A DNA stretch of 64,000 nt from Nocardia suismassiliense (GTDB lineage: Bacteria > Actinomycetota > Actinomycetes > Mycobacteriales > Mycobacteriaceae). The position numbers and the translations under genes are program-made. Below the pieces are notes generated by a model. It did no database searches. It saw only the letters and a list, made by a program, of their open reading frames with translations, and was not told where the DNA came from. The stretch spans positions 4,368,723 to 4,432,722 of the forward strand of contig NZ_LT985361.1 in assembly GCF_900269665.1 (NCBI RefSeq), read 5' to 3'. Positions within the stretch are counted from its first letter, which is position 1; every line of letters starts with the position of its first letter. This document shows, piece after piece, positions 57,693 through 64,000 of the stretch.

Positions 57693-59323
57693 CAACGGCA
57701 ACCGCGGGGAGGCACTACGCCGCTCCGGCAGTGCGTGGCTCGGCCGACCTGGCGGGCACCGGCCAACTGCTGCGCCTGTTCCTGCGCCGCGACCGAATCG
57801 TCTTGCCGCTGTGGGTGATCGCGTTCGGGTTGCTGCCTGCCTTCTATGTCGCGAGCACCAAGAGCGTCTACGGCACGCAAGCCGATCTCGACAACTATGC
57901 GAAGACCATCACCGACAGTCCCGCGCTCGTCGCCATGTACGGGCCGGTGTTCAGCACCGATATCGGCTCGATGGCGTTGTGGAAGGCGGGGCCGTACTTC
58001 GCGATGATCGGAATCGCGACCATCCTCACCGTCATCCGGCACACCCGGGTCGAAGAGGAGACCGGCCGGGCCGAACTCGTCGGCGCCACCAGCATCGGCC
58101 GCTTCGCCGGGCTCACCGCGGTGCTGCTGATGGCCACGTTCGGCTGTGTGGTTGTCGGAATCCTGTCCACCGCAATGCTGTACAGCAACGACCTGCCGCT
58201 CACCGGGTCGGCGGCGTTCTCGGTGACGCTGGCCTGCTCCGGCCTGGCCTGGGCCGGAGTGGCGGCGGTGGCCGCGCAGGTGAGCACCGGCGCGCGGATC
58301 GCCCGCGGTGTGGCGCTCGGCGCGCTCGCCGCGGCCTTCGCGTTGCGGGCCATCGGCGACGCGGGTAACGGTGTGCTGTCCTGGTTTTCGCCGGTCGGCT
58401 GGTGTATCCAGATGCGGGCCTTCGCGCAGGAGCGCTGGTGGATCCTGATCCCGCTGCTGGTGCTGGCCGCGCTCACCACCACGGCGGCCTATGTGCTGCT
58501 GAGCCGGCGCGATACCGGCTCGGGCCTGCTCGCCGAGCGACCGGGCCCACCGTCGGCGGCGCCCGCGCTGTCCGGTCCGGCCGGACTGGCGTGGCGGTTG
58601 CAACGGGGCTCGCTGCTGGCCTGGACCATCGGCTTCCTGCTGTACGGGCTGCTGATGGGCGGGGCGGTGCGCAGCGTCGGCAATATGGTCGACGGCAACT
58701 CGACGGTGCAGGACCTGGTCACCCGGATGGGTGGGTCGGACATGCTGCAGAACTCGTTCATCACCCTCGCGCTCACCCTGCTCGCCGCGGGCGCCGCCGC
58801 TTATTCCGTCTCGGCCGTGCTGCGGCTGCACGACGAGGAGTCCAGTCAGCGGGCCGAATCCACCCTGGCCGGAGCGGTGAGCCGGGAGCGATACGCGCTG
58901 AGCCACATCGGTTTCGCGCTACTGGGACCCGCGCTGCTCTTGCTGGTGGCCGCGCTGGCGATCGGCGTGGTCTACGGCGCGACCGACGGCGATATGGCGG
59001 GCAAGCTGACCGACGCGGTGGGTGCCGCGGCCGTCCAGGTGCCCGCGGTGTGGGTGTTCACGGGTATCACGGTGGCGATCTACGGGATCGCTCCGCGCTT
59101 CACTCCGATTGCCTGGGGTGTGCTGAGCGTGCTGATCGTGATCTTCTTCATCGGCTCGCTGGACGGGCTGCCGCAGTGGCTGGTCGATCTCGTGCCGTTC
59201 GTGCACCCGCCGAAGTTGCCCGGCGCGGAGTTCCAGGCCGCCCCGGTGCTCTGGCTCCTCGGCATCGCCGCAGTGTTGCTCGCGGTCGGCATCGTCGCTT
59301 TCCGCAGGCGCGATCTGCGCTGA
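57689..59323 (+). CDS. ABC exporter permease (polyketide-antibiotic exporter type)
   Basis: A 544-residue membrane protein with about twelve hydrophobic segments in two halves separated by a polar loop near residues 280-310. It belongs to the 'exporter of polyketide antibiotics' type of membrane subunit (TnrB3-like, fused double length) found with DrrA-type ATPases. The first half opens with LFLRRDRIVLPLWVIAFGLLPAFYVAST. Coupled to the ATPase gene by a 4-bp overlap and to the TetR gene through it, it forms a complete drug- or lipid-export operon. Substrate is unknown. A hairpin follows its stop. Confidence 0.9.
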   Translation: MTTATAGRHYAAPAVRGSADLAGTGQLLRLFLRRDRIVLPLWVIAFGLLPAFYVASTKSVYGTQADLDNYAKTITDSPALVAMYGPVFSTDIGSMALWKAGPYFAMIGIATILTVIRHTRVEEETGRAELVGATSIGRFAGLTAVLLMATFGCVVVGILSTAMLYSNDLPLTGSAAFSVTLACSGLAWAGVAAVAAQVSTGARIARGVALGALAAAFALRAIGDAGNGVLSWFSPVGWCIQMRAFAQERWWILIPLLVLAALTTTAAYVLLSRRDTGSGLLAERPGPPSAAPALSGPAGLAWRLQRGSLLAWTIGFLLYGLLMGGAVRSVGNMVDGNSTVQDLVTRMGGSDMLQNSFITLALTLLAAGAAAYSVSAVLRLHDEESSQRAESTLAGAVSRERYALSHIGFALLGPALLLLVAALAIGVVYGATDGDMAGKLTDAVGAAAVQVPAVWVFTGITVAIYGIAPRFTPIAWGVLSVLIVIFFIGSLDGLPQWLVDLVPFVHPPKLPGAEFQAAPVLWLLGIAAVLLAVGIVAFRRRDLR

Positions 59324-59335
59324 CGCCGTGTCGCC

Positions 59336-59367
59336 CGGCCCGTGCACTCAACAGAGTGCGCGGGCCG
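59336..59367 (+). terminator. Hairpin terminator after the ABC permease
   Basis: 14-bp arms (cggcccgtgcactc / gagtgcgcgggccg, one mismatch) with a 4-nt loop, starting 12 bp after the permease stop. It also lies beyond the end of the convergent LLM gene at 59497. Confidence 0.75.
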
Positions 59368-59496
59368 TCGGCATCGCAACGAGAGGTTATCGACAGATGG
59401 TGCGCACCGGAACCCGCGCCGCCGGAGCGACCGTCCCGGACGAGACGACCGCGGTCGTCGCGGCACGGCGTACTGCGGTCGGGGTGTCTAGGCCCG

Positions 59497-60342
59497 TCAG
59501 CCGATGCCGAGTTTCCCGGCGAGCCGGCCCAGATAAGCGAGTACCTCATCCGCCGAACGATCCGGCACCCCGAAAACAACCTCGGTGACACCGAATTCGG
59601 TCCATTGCGCCAGCTGTGCCGGGTCCGGCCGACCGGCCAGCGCGATCACCTCCGGCGTGCCCGCCCGGTCGTGCTCGCGCCAGATCCGGTGCAGCAGGGC
59701 AATCTTGGTGTCCACCCCGTCTTCGGTCGGCGTGGTGATCCACCCGTCCGCGTGCTTGGCCAGCCAGGTGAACGACTTCTCCGTGCCTGCGGCGCCGAGA
59801 TGCACCGGTATCCGCTTCTGCACCGGCTTCGGCCAGGACCAGCTCGCGCCGAAGTTCACGAAATCGCCGGCGAAGCTGGCCTCCTCCTCGGTCCAGATGG
59901 TGCGCATCGCGTCCAAGTGCTCGCGCAGGACCGTCCTGCGCTTGCCCGGCGGCACCCCGTGGTGGGCGAGTTCGTCGGTGTTCCAACCGAATCCGACGCC
60001 GAGGCTGACCCGGCCGCCGGACAGATGGTCCAGCGAGGCGATGGTCTTGGCCAGCGTGATCGGATGGTGCTCGGCGGGTAGCGCCACCGCCGTGGACAAG
60101 CCGATCCGGCTGGTGACGGCGGCCGCGGTAGCCAGCGCCACCCACGGATCGAGGGTGCGCAGATACCGGTCGTCCGGCAGGCTGGCGTCGCCCGTTTGCG
60201 GATGCGCCGCGGCCCGCACCACCGGGATGTGGGTGTGCTCCGGCACGTAGAACGTGTCGAAACCGGAATCTTCGGCGGCCGCCGCCGCTGCCGAGGGGGT
60301 AATGCCTCGATCGCTGGTGAACAACACAATCCCGTACCGCAC
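59497..60342 (-). CDS. LLM-class F420-dependent oxidoreductase (Rv2161c-like family)
   Basis: A 281-residue TIM-barrel protein (286 residues if ATG 60357 is used). It opens RYGIVLFTSDRGITPSAAAAAAEDSGFDTFYVPEH, of which the signature parts are FTSDRGITP and FYVPEHTHIP. The later conserved loops LGVGFGWNTDEL and HLGAAGTEKSF belong to the luciferase-like monooxygenases that use F420. Such enzymes perform hydride transfers on lipids, quinones or drugs. A perfect KstR-type box ends 23 bp (10 bp for ATG 60357) upstream. It is codirectional with, and 20 bp after, the PAP2 gene. Confidence 0.88.
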   Translation of the reverse strand: MRYGIVLFTSDRGITPSAAAAAAEDSGFDTFYVPEHTHIPVVRAAAHPQTGDASLPDDRYLRTLDPWVALATAAAVTSRIGLSTAVALPAEHHPITLAKTIASLDHLSGGRVSLGVGFGWNTDELAHHGVPPGKRRTVLREHLDAMRTIWTEEEASFAGDFVNFGASWSWPKPVQKRIPVHLGAAGTEKSFTWLAKHADGWITTPTEDGVDTKIALLHRIWREHDRAGTPEVIALAGRPDPAQLAQWTEFGVTEVVFGVPDRSADEVLAYLGRLAGKLGIG

Positions 60343-60366
60343 CGCACACGCTCCCATCGGCTGAAC

Positions 60367-60380
60367 TAGAACAAGTTCTA
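60367..60380. promoter_or_regulatory. Perfect KstR-type operator upstream of the LLM oxidoreductase gene
   Basis: The sequence tagaacaagttcta is a perfect 14-bp palindrome and matches every fixed position of the KstR consensus TNNAACNNGTTNNA. It overlaps the stop codon of the PAP2 gene (60378-60380) and lies just upstream of the LLM start, where a repressor would control the LLM gene separately from the gene before it. Confidence 0.65.
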
Positions 60381-61001
60381 CCATCTTTCTCGATCGGCAC
60401 CAAGGGTTTGCGCAAGCAGGCCCAGCGCGAGCGCCATGGCGATGGCCGCCGCGGTGCCGCCGATGATGTCGGTCGGCAGGTGGTAATCGAGCCCGACCAT
60501 GCCGACGGCGACCGCGAGCAGTGTCACGACTGCCACCGCGAGCGCGATGAGCCGAGCTCGGATCGAATCGATCAGCACGATGAACTTTGTCGCGATCGCG
60601 ACCAGATGCACGGTGTGCCCGCTGGGATAGGCGAGGTAGTCGTGTAAGGGCCGATCCCAGAGCGGTTTCCAGAGCCAGGTATTCAAGCCGAGCGCGAGTT
60701 CGGGCACCACCACCATGGTTGCGGCCCGCCACCATCGGCCGCGATAACCGAACCAGGCGGCGGCGAGCAGCAACAGTGGCACGAGAATGTAGGCGTTGCT
60801 GGGAATGACGAACGCCTGGTAGAGGCCCGGCCGGGTGTCGAACGCCGAATGGATCGGGGCGGCGAGATCGCGATCGAGCGACGTCGGGCCGCCGTCCGGC
60901 GGGAAGGTCGCGGGCAGGACGGCGGCGACGGTGCCGCCCAGTGCGATGCCGCCGAGCCGCAGCGCGCCCCCGGTGCTGACGTCTTGCCGTAGTCCGAACA
61001 C
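60378..61001 (-). CDS. Membrane phosphatase, PAP2 family
   Basis: A 207-residue integral membrane protein with about six hydrophobic segments. The phosphatase motifs are present: KPLWDRP (Lys112 to Pro118, KxxxxxxRP), PSGH at 126-129 and GLDYHLPTD with His174 and Asp178 (SRxxxxxHxxxD in a variant without the SR pair). PAP2 proteins dephosphorylate phosphatidate, undecaprenyl pyrophosphate or related lipids on the outer membrane face. Its last codon lies in a KstR-type box for the downstream LLM gene, so the two genes may form an operon with an internal promoter. Confidence 0.88.
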   Translation of the reverse strand: MFGLRQDVSTGGALRLGGIALGGTVAAVLPATFPPDGGPTSLDRDLAAPIHSAFDTRPGLYQAFVIPSNAYILVPLLLLAAAWFGYRGRWWRAATMVVVPELALGLNTWLWKPLWDRPLHDYLAYPSGHTVHLVAIATKFIVLIDSIRARLIALAVAVVTLLAVAVGMVGLDYHLPTDIIGGTAAAIAMALALGLLAQTLGADRERW

Positions 61002-61291
61002 CGGTCGACCATAACTACTGACAGGTTCTTGCTACCCGACCGAGGGTTGGGGGCGAAGTCGATGGTCGTTCGACCGAACTCGGTAGGCCGTCGAAACCCC
61101 CGCAGCCCCAGGTCAACTCGGAGATCTGTTGAACACCTCGCGATGCTGCGAGGACTTGGTATCGTCGTATTCGATCAGTGAACATTCCGGTTCGCCGATC
61201 GATATCTCCGGCTCGGTCGGCCTGGATGCATTGTGGCTCGGGCGTATTTTGCGCGGTCGTCCGTTCCGTGGCAGGTGACTGAGAGGTACCC

Positions 61292-63694
61292 ATGGTGGGC
61301 GATGAGGTCAGGCCTACGCTGGCCGGCACGTATCGGCTTCCGACCATCATCGGGCGGGCCGCTGAGCTCGCCGAGGTCGGTCGACTGCTCGTTGATCCCC
61401 GGGTCCGGCTGCTCACCCTCACCGGGACCGCGGGTGTGGGCAAATCCCGGCTGGCCCGAGAGGCGCTCTCGGACAGCGCGTTCCACAGCTGCCTCGACGC
61501 GATGGTCGATCTCGGCGAGTGTGCCGACCGGGCGAGCACGTGGAACGCGGTGCTGGCGAAGGCGAGTCGTCGCTCGCTGGCCTGCGCGCCGCAAGACCTC
61601 GACCCGGACGCGGCCCTGACCGTGCTGGCCTCCAGGATCGGCACCTGCCGGGCAATCCTGTTGCTGGACAACTGCGATCGGGTGGTCGAGCAGGTCTCCA
61701 CCGATGTGGCGCGCCTGCTGGAGCACTGCCCGAACCTGGTGCTCGTGGCGACCAGCCGTGTCCCGTTCAACCTGTACCGCGAATGTGTGCTGTGCGTGCG
61801 CCCGTTGCGCACCGGCTGCGACACCGTCGACTACTACCCGGGCTCAGCGCCCGCCGCCCAGCTGTTGCTCGACAGCATCGACAGCCATTACCGGGGCACG
61901 GCCGCGGTGGCCGATCGGCTGGTGCTCGACGAGATCGTGCGCGAGCTCGACGGCGTGCCGCTGGCCATCGAACTCGCCGCGGGCTCGATCGCCCGGATCG
62001 GCCCGGTGCGCACCCTGCACCGCATCGAGGCGGGCGCGGACCTGCGGTCGCCGTCCTTCGTCGACGTGCCCGCGCGGCACCGGACCCTGCACGGCGCGGT
62101 CGAATGGGGCCTGGGCAGTGTCACCCCGGAGGTGCTCGACCTGTTGCTGCGCCTGTCGCTGTACCAGTCGGAGATCGACACCGATATCGCTTGCCTGGTG
62201 GCAGGTAAGCCGGAGGAGGAGACCACGGTCGCGATGGCGGAGTTGGTCCAGCGCAGCTTGCTGGACCATCTGTCCAGCGGGCCGCACGGGCACGGCTACC
62301 GGCTCTTCGCCACCGTGCGGGCCTACTGCCGCCAGGTGCTGGCCGCTGATCCGTTGCGCGCTACCGCGATCCGCGAGGATCACGTGGACCGGCTGTGCCG
62401 GCTCGCCGAGTACATCGGACCACGATTCGATCAGCAGGAGCACCGGGCGGACGCGTTGGCGGCCGCGGGCAAGCAGATCGTGGACTTTCTCTCGGCGGTG
62501 CACTATCTGATCGACACCCGGCGTCCGGAACGCGCCGTGCACCTGGCGGCCCAGCTGGAATCGGCGTGGATCCAGCACGGTTATCAGTCGGAGTTGGAGT
62601 CGGTCCTGGCCAAGGCGCTGGAGCTGAGCGACCGCGGCACGCTGGATCCCGGTGTGACCGCGCCGCTGTGCCTCGAGGTGCTCGGCCCCTGGGCCGGCCG
62701 ATCCGGGCGGTTGGGGCGGGCGGTCGAGCTGCTGACGAATTCGGCTGCCGCGTACCGCCGTTTCGGCAAACACGTCGACGCCGCCCGGGTCACCGTTGTG
62801 TTGATCGCGGTGCTGATCGGGCTCGGGGAGCGGGCCGCCGCCACAGCGCAAGTGGCGGTGGCGTCGCAGTACGCCGACGAACTCGATGGCCCGTGGCCGT
62901 CCCGGCTCCGGGGCACCGCCATGCTGCTGCGTATTCCGGACCCGCCCACGCGCGACACCGAGGTCTTGGCCAGGCTGTGCGACCGGGCCCGGCGACTGGA
63001 CAGCACGGCGCGGCTGATCGGGCTGAACACGCTGGCGCGCACGCAGATCGGCGCGCGGACCGCGGACCGTGCCCAGGCGCTCTATCGCGAGAATTTAGCC
63101 GCCGCCGATCTGGAAACGCATGCGCTGCAGGCGATCGTCGCGCTGGAGGGCTGCGCCATGGCCTACGACGCGGCCGGGGTCGAGTACGCCGAGCCGACGG
63201 TGACGCTGCTGCTCGCGGCCAGGCAGCTGCGGGCCACGCACGGTATACCGCAGCTGGGCGCGGGCGATCCGGCACCCCGCGAAGCGGACCACCGAAACGC
63301 CCTGGGCGAGGGCAGGTTCCGGGAGATCATGCGTAAGGCGGGGGAGATGAGCCTCGCGGACGCGGTGGCCTACGCCGGTGCCGGCCCGACGCTGCCCGAT
63401 CCGGACGGATCGCCGCTGGCCGCGCTGACCAACCGGCAGCGCGAGATCGCCAGGTTGGTCGCTACCGGCCTGACCAACCGGCGGATCGCCACTCAGCTGG
63501 GAATTTCGGAGTGGACCGTCGTCAATCACGTGCGCCAGGTGATGATCAAGCTGGACTGTCCGTCACGGCTGCACGTCGCGCTGGTGGTGGAACGGGATTC
63601 GCAGCCCGCGACGGAGAAGGCGGGGCGCGGCGAACCGGCGCTCGACGAGCAGACGGGCGAGCTGCCGCGAATCACGGTGGCGCGCAAGACATAG
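61292..63694 (+). CDS. LuxR-family ATPase transcriptional regulator (STAND type)
   Basis: An 800-residue regulator. The N-terminal ATPase starts RLPTIIGRAAELAEVGRLL with Walker A GTAGVGKS at 45-52. Walker B is AILLLDNCDRV at about 119-129 and the sensor region reads LVLVATSRVPFNL. A long TPR-like helical region follows, ending near residue 640. A linker leads to a C-terminal LuxR helix-turn-helix at 712-768 (LTNRQREIARLVATGLTNRRIATQLGISEWTVVNHV; short signature LTNRQREIARLVATG). Such proteins sense a ligand with the helical domain and then bind DNA. It is the complete counterpart of the partial regulator at 1-2727. The promoter region 61002-61291 shows no clear operator. Confidence 0.93.
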   Translation: MVGDEVRPTLAGTYRLPTIIGRAAELAEVGRLLVDPRVRLLTLTGTAGVGKSRLAREALSDSAFHSCLDAMVDLGECADRASTWNAVLAKASRRSLACAPQDLDPDAALTVLASRIGTCRAILLLDNCDRVVEQVSTDVARLLEHCPNLVLVATSRVPFNLYRECVLCVRPLRTGCDTVDYYPGSAPAAQLLLDSIDSHYRGTAAVADRLVLDEIVRELDGVPLAIELAAGSIARIGPVRTLHRIEAGADLRSPSFVDVPARHRTLHGAVEWGLGSVTPEVLDLLLRLSLYQSEIDTDIACLVAGKPEEETTVAMAELVQRSLLDHLSSGPHGHGYRLFATVRAYCRQVLAADPLRATAIREDHVDRLCRLAEYIGPRFDQQEHRADALAAAGKQIVDFLSAVHYLIDTRRPERAVHLAAQLESAWIQHGYQSELESVLAKALELSDRGTLDPGVTAPLCLEVLGPWAGRSGRLGRAVELLTNSAAAYRRFGKHVDAARVTVVLIAVLIGLGERAAATAQVAVASQYADELDGPWPSRLRGTAMLLRIPDPPTRDTEVLARLCDRARRLDSTARLIGLNTLARTQIGARTADRAQALYRENLAAADLETHALQAIVALEGCAMAYDAAGVEYAEPTVTLLLAARQLRATHGIPQLGAGDPAPREADHRNALGEGRFREIMRKAGEMSLADAVAYAGAGPTLPDPDGSPLAALTNRQREIARLVATGLTNRRIATQLGISEWTVVNHVRQVMIKLDCPSRLHVALVVERDSQPATEKAGRGEPALDEQTGELPRITVARKT

Positions 63695-63706
63695 CCCCGA
63701 ACCGGC

Positions 63707-64000
63707 CTACGGCCCGTAGGTCAGCACCACACTGATCACGAACCACAGCACCCACGCGAAGGCGATCACCATGCCCACCGCCAGCGTGATCCGCATGAAA
63801 GCCCGGCCGAAATCCATGTCGCGCGTCTCGCGCGGATACAGCTTCCACGGGCTGTACCACGGCGCCGCGACCGCGTACACCGGCTTCTGGGCCTCCCGCT
63901 CGGCCTGCGCCAGCTCCTCCGCATACGCCTCGGCCTGCGCCTGATTCGGCCCGCCGTGCCACAGCGTGATGTCGATCGGGCCGAGGAAGCCCTCGTTCAA
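63707..64000 (-). CDS. Membrane protein of unknown function, 5' end outside window
   Basis: The frame is open from the window edge at 64000 to 63707 (97 codons seen). The visible part has an acidic, alanine/glutamate-rich helix (AYAEELAQAEREAQ) and then one hydrophobic segment (AVGMVIAFAWVLWFVISVVL) near the C-terminus, followed by a short tail. No domain is recognised. A TTG at 64000 could in principle be its start, but more likely the N-terminus lies beyond the window. It is convergent with the LuxR-type regulator. Confidence 0.6.
   Translation of the reverse strand: MNEGFLGPIDITLWHGGPNQAQAEAYAEELAQAEREAQKPVYAVAAPWYSPWKLYPRETRDMDFGRAFMRITLAVGMVIAFAWVLWFVISVVLTYGP

Noticed and set aside
59328..59588. 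Plus-strand frame after the ABC permease that might be a small gene
   Set aside because: It overlaps the LLM gene and the terminator hairpin, has no recognisable domain and no good ribosome site.
1..64000. CRISPR arrays, tRNA/rRNA genes, insertion sequences or prophage
   Set aside because: No regularly spaced direct repeats, no transposase- or integrase-like proteins and no conserved RNA gene sequences were seen.

Overview
The window looks like a chromosomal segment of a mycolic-acid-containing actinobacterium, most likely Nocardia. This is inferred, not searched. The DNA is uniformly very GC-rich with GC-biased third codon positions. Families typical of Mycobacterium/Nocardia/Rhodococcus recur: an MspA-type porin, a cutinase, a two-domain fatty acyl-CoA reductase, an F420-type LLM oxidoreductase, a KstR-like operator, a DtxR/IdeR-like iron box and leaderless genes. 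I see no rRNA, tRNA, CRISPR array, insertion sequence or prophage.

Layout. 1-20.9 kb holds small independent units: the 5' part of a large ATPase regulator, a SnoaL-like protein, a stand-alone three-helix-bundle protein, an IclR regulator, a divergent HemC paralogue facing a leaderless PadR regulator across a 74-nt palindrome, an expansin/RlpA-like exported protein, a TetR regulator with an FAD dehydrogenase and a divergent zinc alcohol dehydrogenase sharing a large operator, a cutinase, an amidohydrolase divergent from an ECF41-type sigma factor, a fatty acyl-CoA reductase, a 5'-nucleotidase lipoprotein, a Tat-exported EEP-fold enzyme and an SDR.

21.0-46.6 kb is a large cell-surface polysaccharide locus, read mainly from the minus strand. 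It contains three GT4 glycosyltransferases, a CgeB-like and a GT2 glycosyltransferase, a Wzx-like flippase, a Wzy-like polymerase candidate, a Wzz/tyrosine-kinase-like protein with a degenerate P-loop, a pectate-lyase-fold lipoprotein, a tandem-GNAT acetyltransferase, a GSA-aminomutase-like aminotransferase, a pyruvyl transferase, and a polyprenyl-phosphate sugar transferase that could prime the repeat unit. A tightly coupled five-gene module at 39.7-44.7 kb (two C-methyltransferase-like proteins, glucose-1-phosphate cytidylyltransferase, PIG-L deacetylase, NAD-dependent epimerase) probably makes a CDP-activated modified sugar. A Tat-exported FAD oxidoreductase with its own TetR regulator and an MspA-like porin sit inside this region.

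46.6-64 kb returns to independent units: a heme oxygenase behind an iron box, a ThrE-family exporter, a secreted LVIVD-repeat protein, an orphan peptide-type solute-binding lipoprotein, an MHS-type transporter, a small unknown protein, an acyl-CoA oxidase-like enzyme, a TetR-ABC-permease efflux operon with tandem operators over a leaderless promoter, a PAP2 phosphatase followed by an LLM oxidoreductase behind a perfect KstR-type box, a LuxR-type ATPase regulator, and a membrane protein cut by the window end. Several convergent gene pairs are separated by strong hairpins that probably terminate transcription in both directions.
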